A DNA stretch of 64,000 nucleotides from Polychytrium aggregatum (taxonomy: Eukaryota; Chytridiomycota; Chytridiomycetes; Polychytriales), in contig NW_026516224.1 in assembly GCF_025602895.1 (NCBI RefSeq), positions 434,001-498,000 of the forward strand, read 5' to 3'. The position numbers and the translations under genes are program-made. The notes beneath the pieces were generated by a model, which worked only from the letters and a program-made list of their open reading frames with translations, was not told where the DNA came from and did no database searches. Shown in pieces: positions 34,999 through 45,188 of this stretch (positions within the stretch are counted from its first letter, which is position 1; each line of letters starts with the position of its first letter).

Positions 34999-35488
34999 GT
35001 TTGGTGCTGGGACATGACGGTGTCGCCCCCTCCCATGGATGAATAGAAATGAATCACAAGTCGACTGTGACGGCTTGATGTGCAGAGAGCATGTCGTAGC
35101 CTCCTCTCGCGAGCTAACTCGACTCGGATGCTGTCATTCGATGCGACACAGACACAAATCCAACTCGTACGATCCCGAGGCCCAAGGCTGAATAAGCCGG
35201 ATCTTTGGAAGCTTGCGCAGGCTCGGCCAGTCCGTAGAATGTGGCATTTCAAGGCGGTAACTGCTATCGCAAATGGCCGGCCGAGATCGTTACTCTCAGC
35301 GCATCACCGGCTTCGTCGCTCCCACTGGAGACCGCGATCAGTCTCTGAAAACATATGCTGTGTATGAACAAGAATCATCCCTCTACCCACTGGCTTTGTC
35401 TGCGCAATCGATTCCTGTCGCAGGCAGATCGCTTCGAAATAACACTTTATTGCGCATCGATGCTGGGTACAATGATCGCAGCGGCTCT
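34999..35488. other. Convergent intergenic region
   Basis: 490 bp between the 3' ends of DUS3 (+) and the secreted miniprotein gene (-). No feature recognised; the + strand frame that opens here is antisense to the miniprotein. Confidence 0.55.
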
Positions 35489-35994
35489 TTAGCACACAGC
35501 CGTCAGGCAGCGACAGTCAAGGTTGTCGGCAAGGCAGGTCCAGCGGGTGCACGAGTACGAGCTGCCACAGCTGTTAGGATAGCCGTTAGCGGTGGCAAGA
35601 TAGTACGGCACACAGTCGCAGGCCGTGGCGGTTTCAAAGTAGTATCCGTCGCGGCAGCCATATCGGGTGCAAACACCGTTTACAGCGAGGTAGCCTTTGG
35701 GGCACTCGTTGCTGCACTCTGGTGCCGATCGGGAAGAAGTACGGGTGGATCAGCGCAAGGGCAGCAATGAAGTGACAGGCTAGCAAGGACTTGTCAACGA
35801 TAGATCAGAGCAGTGCCAGCCAGACGGCATAAGCATCGTGCGATCTGATGCACCGAACAGAAGCGCCGAATGGAAGTACCGAACGGAAGCACCAATATCC
35901 CACTCAAGCCGGACCACTACTCACGGGATTCGGCGGGCACAGCTGCAAACAAGATTGCGGCGGCGACAACAAGCACAGACTTGATGAGATGCAT
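35489..35994 (-). CDS. Small secreted cysteine-rich protein (2 exons, 99 aa, 12 Cys)
   Basis: Exons 35994..35925 and 35718..35489 (300 nt, in frame, donor GTGAGT, acceptor CACCAG). Not matched to any family I know. Exon 1 encodes a clear signal peptide (MHLIKSVLVVAAAILFAAVP, cleavage probably near AES). The mature part is about 77 residues with twelve cysteines, paired by spacing such as QCSNEC, GVCTRYGC, ACDC, SCGSSYSC, TCLADNLDCRC and a C-terminal AVC, so six disulfides are possible. It is rich in Tyr, Thr and Gly. Short length, secretion and even Cys number are typical of fungal effector-like or surface proteins; the actual role is unknown. Both exons are too short to stand out as open frames. 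Confidence 0.7.
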
Positions 35995-38086
35995 TGGGCA
36001 GAGGAGATTCGGTTGATTAGGTGGAAAGAGAAGTGTCAAGGCAAGCTTGGTGAGGCGAAGGTGCTTAGATTGCGGGTGGTGACGAGGACTAGATCGAAGC
36101 AGGCGGCCATTTTATACCCGAGCCGCGGCGGGATGATCGTTTTGATGCAGCAGTGGGGGCCATGCAGCAAATGGGAGAGGCCGCGTCGCCTCCGAGTACT
36201 CCGTCAGATGTAGTAAGCCGCATCTGATCGAGAGCGCGGGAACGACGGGTGCGATACCGCGGGCCACGAAATGCTGAGCGAAATACTGAGTGAAATGCTG
36301 AGCGAAACGGAGGGAAGACAGAGGCAACGGAGTTGCCAAGAGCTGTCAATTCCCGCCAAAAAGTGGCGACGTCCTTGGAGGCCACGCAGTTCATGTATCA
36401 TGCTGGGCAGGACCAGAGGAGGCAGCGTTCGCTGCGGCCCGCGCCAAAACAGTGAGGGGACAAGGCCGTGCACAAACGGATCCGAGCGGGTGTGGGGTGA
36501 TGTGGGGTGATGACAGACACGGAAAGATGCAGAATAATGCCACCCATATGGACGTTGGTGGACGCAGGCGGGCGGACACCCAGCTCGGATCGATATGCGA
36601 GGAAACGAGACCGCCAAGGAAAACGAGCGGGACGATACGATCGCTGGGCTCCTGTATGAATTCAAGTGCCACTGGAGACTAAGCCTCAACTCGAACGACC
36701 TCGACTCGAACGACATCGACTCGATGATATCAGTGTTGGTCGGTGGATATCAATGGAGTCGTGGGACTTGGTTCGGTGCGGCTCGCAAGCCAACTCCGAC
36801 CCAACCCGGGACAGATTTCTGTGTCGCGCTGCTGACACGCCCGGCTGGAGCCGGCTCGAGCCGCACTCGACCCGGGCTGGAATGCGCCTTTGCCTTTTTG
36901 CCCTCCGCGCAAACGCAAAAAACGAAAACAGAGGCCAGCGCCGCTTGGTTCCTGCTCTCTTGCATCTGGGACGACGCCCGCCTCGAAGTTTGACATCTGG
37001 GTAAGCACGCCGCCGACTCTGCCGCCGGCCCTCCATGCGGCAACACTCGCTCTGTGCACTAGCGGCCCGGCCAGGGGCGATTTTGCGGTCTTGCTCGACG
37101 GCGCTCGGGGGCATGCCTGTGATGCCTGCCTCTTGGATCCTTGGATGGCCATCCCGGGCTGCCATTGCGACGCCCTCGTGGCAACCGCCCTCGATCTTGC
37201 GTTCTCGCCATGCGTCCTCGCGTCGAGCACTTGGTCATAAGCACCGGAAGCTATGCATCTTGCAGCTGCGCCGGATTCCGCACATAGCTCCGCTGCGAGA
37301 CCTTGGAATCCGACAGCCTGCCACTGCGATCATAGCTGCATCGACGGATCTACGCCCAAACAATCCTGGAACAACCCTCACTCTCCGGACGAGTCGATTC
37401 GATTCAACGCTTGCAACAGTGCTGCATCATTGCTTGGGCAGCTGCACGGAATAGACTCTACCCGCCCGCGTCGGCAAATCCCTGCAAGTCCGGCGTGGAC
37501 GCGGAGAAATCCAAGGGTGCAGACAATCACAGCCTCGGCATTGGACACCGCCTGCGCCGATAGAACATCGTCAGGCTTGTGCAGGAATGGACGGATCGCA
37601 GGCACCGGTCAACAAGCGTCGAGCGCTGACTCGAAGCGCAGGACAGCGTTGCGAGGACCAACGCGATATCGCAGGACGGAGATCTGGAGCGGACTGGAGG
37701 CAACAATCGTGAGGCGACCAAGCCGATCCTGACCGGAGCGACTCGACCCGAGCCTGTTTTTTCCGCGCAGCCATGGAATGCGCCTTTAAAAAGCATTCCA
37801 GTCCAGCGTCGGGCCCGACTCCGTGCCTCATCCTGTCTGCTCGATCGACCCCGGCCGGGCTGTGTCAACCATCGGATTCCCACAATCGCCTGCGATTCAG
37901 CTCCTCCCCTACCAAGCGACCGCCCTCTCATCACCTCCCTGTTAGCCTCATCGATTTCACCTGCAGCTCCACTTGCGCTTTCGTGTGATCGCCCTGGCCA
38001 GGCCGCTGCTAACCCGTCCCAACAGACCAGATCTCCTGTGACAATCTCGAGCACTAACTCTTGCCCATCTTGATCCCAGCCCAAAC
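35995..38086. other. Long divergent intergenic region
   Basis: 2.1 kb between the secreted miniprotein (-) and NDUFV1 (+). Contains ACTGAGTGAAATGCTGAGCGAAATACT-like short repeats near 36275-36305, GATGTGGGGT doublets near 36495, and CTCGAACGAC repeats near 36690-36725. No coding signature was seen on either strand. Confidence 0.5.
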
Positions 38087-39665
38087 ATGCTCCTATCCAG
38101 ACAAAGCCTTTCCCTGGCTGCCTCGCAGGCCTCCCTCGTCTCGGCCGCCGTCCGTGTCCCTCGGGCAGGCCTCGCCACAGTGGTCCCTGCTGCTGCCACT
38201 TCGCGCACCTACGGCGGTCTGAAGGACGAGGACCGTATCTTCACCAACCTGTACGGCCGCCACGACTTCAAGCTGAACGGAGCTCTGAAGCGCGGAGACT
38301 GGCACAAGACCAAGGAAATCCTGCTCAAGGGCGACAAGTGGATCATTGACCAGGTCAAGACCTCTGGCCTCCGTGGCCGTGGTGGTGCCGGCTTCCCTTC
38401 CGGCCTGAAGTGGAGCTTCATGAACAAGCCCCCCGGTGGCCCCGTCGATACCCGTCCCCGCTACCTCGTCATCAATGCCGATGAGGGCGAGCCCGGAACC
38501 TGCAAGGATCGCGAGATCCTCCGCCACGACCCCCATAAGCTCGTCGAGGGCTGTCTCGTTGCTGGCCGCGCCATGAACGCTAACGCCGCGTACATCTACA
38601 TCCGCGGTGAGTTCTACAACGAAGCCTCGAACCTCCAGATTGCCATCAACGAGGCCTACAAGGCTGGCCTGATCGGCAAGAACGCCTGCGGCAGTGGCTA
38701 CGACTTTGATGTCTACATCCACCGTGGCGCCGGTGCCTACATTTGCGGTGAGGAGACCTCTCTGATCGAGTCGATCGAGGGCAAGCAGGGCAAGCCCAGA
38801 CTGAAGCCTCCGTTCCCTGCCGACGTCGGCCTGTTCGGCTGCCCCACCACCGTCGCCAACGTCGAGACCGTTGCTGTCGCCCCGACCATCTGCCGCCGTG
38901 GCGGCTCGTGGTTCGCCTCGTTTGGTCGCGAGCGCAACGCCGGCACCAAGCTCTTCTGCATCTCTGGCCACGTCAACAAGCCCTGCACGGTCGAGGAGGA
39001 GATGTCGATCCCGCTCAAGGACCTGATCGAGAAGCACTGCGGTGGCATCCGCGGCGGATGGGACAACCTCCAGGGCATCATCCCCGGCGGTTCGTCCGTC
39101 CCGGTCCTTCCCAAGGACATTTGCGCGACCGTGCTGATGGACTTTGACGATCTCCGTGACCACCAGTCTGGTCTCGGCACTGCCGCCGTCATTGTCATGG
39201 ACAAGAGCGTCGATATGGTCAAGGCCATCTCCCGTCTCTCGGCCTTCTACCAGCACGAGAGCTGCGGCCAGTGCACACCCTGCCGTGAGGGTACCACCTG
39301 GCTGGCCAAGATGATGAAGCGCTTCGAGGCTGGCCAGGCCAAGAGCGCCGAGATCGATATGATGGAGGAGCTGACCCGACAGATCGAAGGACACACTATC
39401 TGTGCTCTGGTAAGCGGCGGTCGATCGAAAGTGCTGTCCGTCGGACTGTGGGAACAGGGCGGACCTTCCCATAGCCTGGGTGTTGAGAAGGGCAAGAAGC
39501 AGATGACTGATTTCTCCTTCCTGCTCCAACGAAACCCTTCCCACTTGCCGCTTTCCCAAACAGGGCGATGCTGCTGCCTGGCCTGTCCAAGGCTTGATCC
39601 GCCACTTCCGCCCCGATCTCGAGCGAAAGATCGAGGAGCACCGTGCTCGCAACCCCGTCCACTGA
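38087..39665 (+). CDS. NDUFV1: NADH:ubiquinone oxidoreductase 51-kDa flavoprotein (NDUFV1), 2 exons, 474 aa
   Basis: Exons 38087-39409 and 39564-39665 (1425 nt). Mitochondrial complex I subunit that oxidises NADH with FMN and passes electrons to the N3 cluster. The N-terminal 40 residues ([14 protein letters not shown] and on, Arg/Ser/Ala-rich, no acid) are a matrix-targeting presequence. Next come the Gly-rich flavin site [15 protein letters not shown] (about residue 96), [14 protein letters not shown], the NADH-site segment [19 protein letters not shown], and the 4Fe-4S ligands in [12 protein letters not shown] plus the distal Cys in HTICAL. The second exon gives [20 protein letters not shown] and the usual end NPVH. 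The 154-bp intron has no in-frame stop, so intron retention would yield a different tail. Codon use is strongly C-ending, as for a highly expressed gene. Confidence 0.97.
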
Positions 39666-40194
39666 TCCCAGCCAATACAGCCATTGCCCTCCCCTCGTGC
39701 TTTGTATCGAACCCTCCCTCCCGTTGTTTCTGCCATACGCTTCACGACAAGCTGTCGCCGCCCCAGCAACAACAACAGCAACAGGAGTGACCAGACAGTT
39801 CCTTTCGCAATGGACGAGAGCGATTCTCCCTTTCTCTCTCTGCCATCCCCCCCCCGCCTCCCGTCCCCTCTCCCACTCCAGCTTCCGGATATCGTCGTGG
39901 CTCTGGGTGGCATGGCTTGGCCCTTGGATCAGAATTTTCGGTAATGGAGCCTTTGTCTCATGTTGCCGCTACCTGGGGATGCACAGCGGGTCGAACGGGG
40001 TTGTAACAATCACCCAGAAGAGCGACTGCGAGGAGTCCAGAGCCATCAACTCTGTCGACACTGCGTGTTGTGTCGATCTGGGTCGACAACCAGCGAGGAA
40101 AGCATCATGGGGTTGGCCAGAGGGATATATGGAGAGCTGCATGCGATGACGGCCACGGCCTCGGACGAATTCCCGGTCGATGTATGGCGGTGCC
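39666..40194. other. Convergent intergenic region
   Basis: 529 bp between the 3' ends of NDUFV1 (+) and the Wss1-like gene (-). A CAACAACAACAGCAACAG tract lies at 39770-39786. Nothing else recognised. Confidence 0.55.
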
Positions 40195-41881
40195 TCATGA
40201 TATTCCCATGTCCAACAGAGCCGCCACCGCACTTGGGGCAATCTCGAACCCGCATGCTTCGCAGAGCGCAAGGTACGGCGAGTTATCGAGTGTGCACTGC
40301 GGACATGACCATTGTCGGATGTGTCCTGTGCTGCGACCCGTTCGTCCTGAGGCAGACCGGCTTCTGGGGTCGTCATGATCATGGTCATGGTTATGGTCGT
40401 GGCCATGGTCATGATCATGGTCGTCATCGATGACGTACACAGGGAAAGGGATGCTGCCTGGACCGGTCTCCGAAGGTCGCTGCCGACTTCCAAGGTTGAC
40501 AGAGATGACCTGGAGATCATCCGAAGCTTGGTGGGTCCCTGGAGCGGGGGTATCCTCGTAAATGACACGGACATCAGGGGAATATTCATCGGGGTCAGCG
40601 GCACCAACAATGCGGATGATCTCCAGCATGTCCGCATCATCAATCTCGACGACGCTGCTGCTACTGCTGCTGCTGCTGTTGTCGCCACCGCCGAGGCACC
40701 GACATCCGCCTTCGGGCAGCTTCATCCGGCGCTTCTCGACCGCAGAGAGCAAAAACAGCTCTCCTGGTCTGAGCAGGGTCTCGAGTTCCTTCATCTCGTT
40801 GCTGCCGCCCAATCGATGGCCCGAGGATCCGGTTCCGACGACACCCGAGCCATTGGTGCCTGGTGTGGATCGTGGTGTCAGAGGAAAGCGACCATGATGG
40901 AGCCGCTGTTCGGCGGCAGCGAGGGCCGCAGACCGAGCCTGGAACAACGGCACGCCCCGTCCGCCGAGCCGGAAGCCCTCGTTGCCGTGGAAGCCTGAGG
41001 CGAGCAGGAGATCGTACTCGTCGTGCAGGGAGTCGAGGATGGCATTGAACTGGGCATCGTGAGGCCCGCGGACTGGAAGAGGAAGGGGATGGAGCAAGGG
41101 AGTCGCCTCCCCCGGGTGTGAGATTGGGCCTGGGAATGAAATGCAGAGTATCGGAGGCGACGGCATAGATGAAGCTCTACCGGGGAGGGGTGCCGTTGTG
41201 GCGCTTACCGATATGAGTGAGTCTTGCAGAGAAAGCGGAGAGGACGAGGATAGGGCGGCATCGCACACAGCATCAGGATACAGCATCAGGATACAGCATC
41301 AGGATACAGCATCAGGAAACAGCATCAGGATACAGCGACCACGAATTCGAACTTGGATCTGGCGTATCCTCGACTCGTACGTTCAAGTCACCCAACACAT
41401 CGGGCTCACTCACTCATGGAGCATTGTGCCCAGCAGGTCGTTAAAGTCGAGAAACGACCGCTCGTTGTGGGCTGGCCGCAGCCGGATCTTGATTTCTCGG
41501 CCTCGGTTGATGTTGAGCCCGAGCAAGGCCGGATTGCTGGGCAGCATTTCCGAGAGTTTCGGGACGGTCCAGCTCCGCTTCTTCATGATGGGCTCGACCT
41601 GGGTTGTGAGCAGGAGTGAGAGTGAGAGTTGGTGAGAGGCGGAGGATGACATGAGAAAGGGCCACAGGGCCACAGGGCCACAGGGCCACAGGGCCACGAT
41701 GGTGTGCTGGTTTCAAATGTCATGGCTGGACGGATGTCCCCAGAATGCGTACATGTCTGGAGAGTTTGACCAGCAGAGCCAGAGCCTCGCGGTGGTCGGG
41801 GAAGCGTTTGAGCGCCGAGCAAGCCCCGATGGATGGTGTGGGCTGCGGTGCCTGCCATGCGGGTGCTGGTCCAGGAGCCAT
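40195..41881 (-). CDS. WSS1: WLM-domain metalloprotease, Wss1-like (4 exons incl. 14-nt microexon, 401 aa)
   Basis: Exons 41881..41753, 41598..41414, 41222..41209, 41072..40195 (1206 nt, in frame). Wss1 cleaves DNA-protein crosslinks in a SUMO- and DNA-dependent way. The WLM domain shows ALKRFPDHREALALLVKL, PIMKKRSWTVPKLSEMLP, LLGLNINRGREIKIRLR, FLDFNDLLGTMLHELTH and VRGPHDAQFNAILDSL. The zinc ligands are His104 and His108 (HELTH) and probably His114 (GPHD). After it come Ser/Gly-rich linkers with SUMO-interaction-type stretches (SVVEIDD, DLQVISVNL, PVYVIDDD), an Asp-His repeat, and a C-terminal RanBP2-type zinc finger (WSCPQCTLDN with CEACGF). Exon 2 ends inside the Glu codon of HELTH and the rest of the motif is on the microexon. 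No VCP-binding SHP box was identified. Confidence 0.88.
41267..41335. repeat. 13-bp tandem repeat in intron (unit ACAGCATCAGGAT)
   Basis: Five near-perfect copies within intron 2 of the Wss1-like gene, just upstream of the microexon acceptor on the minus strand; one copy has GGAAA in place of GGATA. Confidence 0.9.
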
Positions 41882-42626
41882 GCGATCGATGCTGGCGAAA
41901 CGAGACCGGGCGGGACGGGACGGGACGGGACGGGGCGGATTCAGTGAGATGCTTGAGGGTAGCGAGAATCAAGATCGAGATCGAGATCGAGGTCGAGAGG
42001 GAAAAATGAACCGAGCGGGGGCTGGCTTTGCTCTGGATGGGGATGATGCAATATCGATCAGGAGGTCTATTTTTGGCTTCGCAGTGCGCCAATTGGTGCT
42101 GGTGGCGAAGAGACTGGGCCCGCCCGACCATCTCGATATCGAGAACCCATACTGCTGTTCAGATGACCGAATCGACCATATCCACTTGGATTGCCCACAA
42201 AGACGGTCTCTCTCGTTTCGTTCCGAACAAGTTGTATTCAACTGCCCGCCAGATAAGCCAGGCCCGTGCGACGCAACAGAGAAAAGAGAAACTAATCTTC
42301 CATCAAGAGAGTCGGGGAACGGGAAGGCAACTACCGGTTGAAGGGGAAAGGGAGAAGAGAGCTGCGTGGATACACAACCAGACGGTGAGAGGGATCGGAC
42401 AGAAGCGCAAGCGATGGCGCCCGCATAGCGATGCGATGCTATTTACATATGGGTGGGTGGAGTGGACTTTATATGCCAGATTAGAGAAGCCAGAACGAAA
42501 GGAGCGATAATAGATCCAGAGCAGAGCAGAGCAGAGCGTCGGTGGGAGGGGGGCAAGGAGGGAAGGGAGAGAGACCCCGGATATGCAAGGCGTCGAGGGA
42601 CGCCCCGTGATGGGAAAGACCGTTCT
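41882..42626. other. Intergenic region between co-oriented genes
   Basis: 745 bp between the start of the Wss1-like gene and the 3' end of MBF1, both minus. Contains GGGACGGGAC repeats near 41912-41936 and GATCGAGATCGAGATC near 41970. No gene recognised. Confidence 0.55.
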
Positions 42627-43329
42627 TTACTTGGATCCGAGCGGCTCGCCAATGTTCTTGCCTCGGAGCTTGAGACCAAGAACACGCTCCATCTTGGCAA
42701 GGACCTGCTGGTTGGGGTTGGGTGCTCGGCCGCCCTCGTAGTCGTTGACGATGGTGGGCTTCTCGTTGATCATGGTGGCAAGCTGCTTCTGGGTCAGACC
42801 CTTGGCTTGGCGACCCTGCTGGATGGCCCTGGACACGGACATGGACACCTTCTCGACGTGGAAGTCCTGGGGGGGGGAATTGAAGGACAGAGCACAGTCA
42901 GATCGGCGCGAATTGCACGAGAAGGGGGCAGGGCACTCGGTCGAGCGGGCCAGAGCCATGCTGCGAAATGTAATCGCACACACGTAGTTCGTCCCGTGCA
43001 TCCCGGGGTCAGGTCGGTTCAGTTCAGGTCAGGTCAGGTCAGATCGGTCCAATCTGACCCGATCTCATCCGACGAGATCACGCAAAAGGACAACCACAGA
43101 AAGATGTCGCCGACGGCGGGAAACACAAGAAACTCACCTCGGTCTCGTTGTCGACCTTGGCCATCTTGCCGGCGTCGTAGACGGCAGTGGCATTGGAGCC
43201 GCTGCCCTTCTTGGCGGTTTCGATGCTGGCACCGGAGCGACGGGCGGCATTCAGGGCAGCATCGGACTTGACGGTCTTGGGGGTCTCGGCGCGCTTGCGG
43301 ATGACGGTAACGTTGTCCCAGTCACTCAT
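42627..43329 (-). CDS. MBF1: Multiprotein bridging factor 1 (2 exons, 143 aa)
   Basis: Exons 43329..43138 and 42866..42627 (432 nt). MBF1 is a transcription coactivator linking TBP to bZIP activators and also guards against frameshifting on collided ribosomes. The start [20 protein letters not shown] is the conserved MBF1 N-terminus, and the family segment [14 protein letters not shown] follows. Exon 2 carries the Cro/C1-type helix-turn-helix: [40 protein letters not shown] and [16 protein letters not shown]. Length matches the family (about 145-150). Confidence 0.96.
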
Positions 43330-44462
43330 GGCTGTGTGTGTTTTTGTCGGAGGAGGAGGAGAAGGAGGTGGTGGTGGTTGAGAGATGCGGCGGATAGGCA
43401 GCAGGAACAGGGGAAGGCGCCCGTTGGGAAGCGAGGGAGAAAAAAACTTGCTCGGCAGATGGAATCGGGAGAAGCGATGGCAGAGGGCCAACGCCTTTAT
43501 AGCAGCATACAGGGCAAGGGCTATTTGTGGAAGCCCTAGTGCGACACCCGGAAGCCCTAGCGAGCCACGGCTGCGCACGGAGTGCGTGGCAGCGCCGCCG
43601 AAGGCCATGGAAGGAAATCGCGGCCTGTGGCCGTGCAGAGTGGCCGTGCGCGGTCGCTGCCGCCCGCCGCTGATTGGCTGGATTTGCGAGGTGCGGCGCT
43701 GCGGCGCGGTGGGGCAGCCGCCACACAAGGCCAAGGCGGAAATCGCCAGTGCGGGGTGACCGAGCGGCAAAGTTTCGGCGAAATCGCCGCAGGTATCCGA
43801 CGGTGCTGCGGCATCTGATGACACTGCGGCTTCGGATACCGCGCGTGGGCACATGGATGGATGGATGGACGGATGGACGGATGGATGATGTTTTCTGCTC
43901 GGCAGCTCAAGGTGCAGAGTTGTGGGGGGCGGTGGATACCCGGCGACTGTTGTATTTTCGTTATTGTATTTGGGTTGCTGGCAGGGGGGTTATTTTCTTT
44001 CAGGATATTTGGTCAGAGAAGGTTTTTTAAAAAATGGCAAGAGAGAAGGAAAAGGCAGAGGGATCGCACGCAGACACCAATTGGGAGGAGGGAGGGTCGT
44101 ATGGCTGCAGCGGCAAAAGTCGGCATTCCTTGGGAATGGCGTTGATCAGGGGCACGAGCGAACACGCCGCAGCGGTCCACAACCCTCCAAAGCATGCCAC
44201 AAGTGGTATAGAAACGGCGGTCTGAAAGCAGCGGGAACAATGTACACGAAGAAGACGCACGAAACAACACCGGCGCGGGTCAAAAAAAAAGGATTCAAGA
44301 TACAAGGCCAGGAGCGGGGGAGGATGCAGAGCTGGACGGGTCAAGGCCAAGACAGGCCCCATAACCAAGCAGGAGACAAGTCAGGGCAGGACAAGACTGG
44401 GCAGGGCAGGGCAGGTCAGGGCAGGACAAACGTGGCTTGACTTGGCAGGACCCGGCTTGTCG
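43330..44462. other. Intergenic region between co-oriented genes
   Basis: 1.13 kb between the MBF1 start and the 3' end of the LIR-motif gene. Contains GGATGGATGGAC repeats near 43855-43890 and a GGGCAGGTCAGGGCAGGACA-type G/A-rich stretch near 44385-44430. No gene recognised. Confidence 0.5.
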
Positions 44463-45188
44463 TTACGACGGGCGGACAACCCGCTTCTGCTGAGCCAGCC
44501 ATGCGGCTCGCGCGTCCATGCGGCGCTGCTTCTGGGTTCCGCGGGAGCGGGCCATGTCGACGAGGTCCAACAGGTCCAGCTCCTGCTGGTCTTGGTCGGG
44601 CTCGCTTTCTGGGCCAGACTCGCCCGAGCCCACAGAAGGCACCAGATGAGCAGGGCCGACCGGGGAGCCGCTTGCGCTGGCAGAGCCGCTGCTGCCCCGG
44701 ACAGCATGCCGAGCCGGGGTTGCAGGCAGCGACGCACCGGCCTCGGCGGACTCGGGGGCGGGGCCATTGGCATCGGTGGGCGAGACAGGGCCTCTGCGCT
44801 TTCGGCCACGGCGGGTCTTCTTGACCTGGAATTGCTTTTCGTCGCCGGACTGCGTCTTGGCCGGGCCCGGCGGGGTGGTCTCGATGACGGGTCCGGACGC
44901 CAGCTCGGTTTCCGAGTCCGAGTCGAACTGGTCCGGAAGCGACTTCATGCTGATTTCGTCGTCGGATTTGGCCAGGAAGATCCACTCGTCGTTTGAGACT
45001 TTGAGCTTGGGTGGAACTTGGTTCTGGAGGGTGGGCGACTCATCCATCGATGCAGACCGGAGGACCTGGCCTTGACTGGATGCATCCGCGATGTCGGGAA
45101 CCTTGGGGGTATCCGGGGTCTTGGGGGCAGAGGCAGGCGCAGAGGCCGCGGGCTGGGAACCAAAGACGGAAGAAACCCACGAGAGCAT
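44463..45188 (-). CDS. Putative LIR-motif protein, TP53INP-like layout (single exon, 241 aa)
   Basis: Family not firmly recognised. The protein is mostly disordered (Ser/Pro/Glu/Ala). Three parts stand out: a hydrophobic N-terminus (MLSWVSSVFG), a segment NDEWIFLAKSDDE (about residues 65-77) that fits an acidic LC3/Atg8-interacting region with core WIFL, and a basic C-terminus (ARSRGTQKQRRMDARAAWLA). A basic nuclear-localisation-like cluster (KKTRRGRKRRG) lies in the middle. An LIR near the N-terminus and a basic C-terminal motif resemble TP53INP1/2 and DOR proteins, autophagy adaptors that shuttle from the nucleus; this is inference from layout only. GC3-rich codon use supports a real gene. 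No intron is needed. Confidence 0.5.
   Translation of the reverse strand: MLSWVSSVFGSQPAASAPASAPKTPDTPKVPDIADASSQGQVLRSASMDESPTLQNQVPPKLKVSNDEWIFLAKSDDEISMKSLPDQFDSDSETELASGPVIETTPPGPAKTQSGDEKQFQVKKTRRGRKRRGPVSPTDANGPAPESAEAGASLPATPARHAVRGSSGSASASGSPVGPAHLVPSVGSGESGPESEPDQDQQELDLLDLVDMARSRGTQKQRRMDARAAWLAQQKRVVRPS

Noticed and set aside
35273-35770. 166-codon frame on the + strand
   Set aside because: Antisense to the secreted Cys-rich protein, whose minus-strand exons have a signal peptide, splice sites and ordered cysteines.
39410-39790. Alternative NDUFV1 C-terminus by reading through the intron
   Set aside because: The spliced form restores the conserved complex I C-terminus; the read-through tail is low-complexity.
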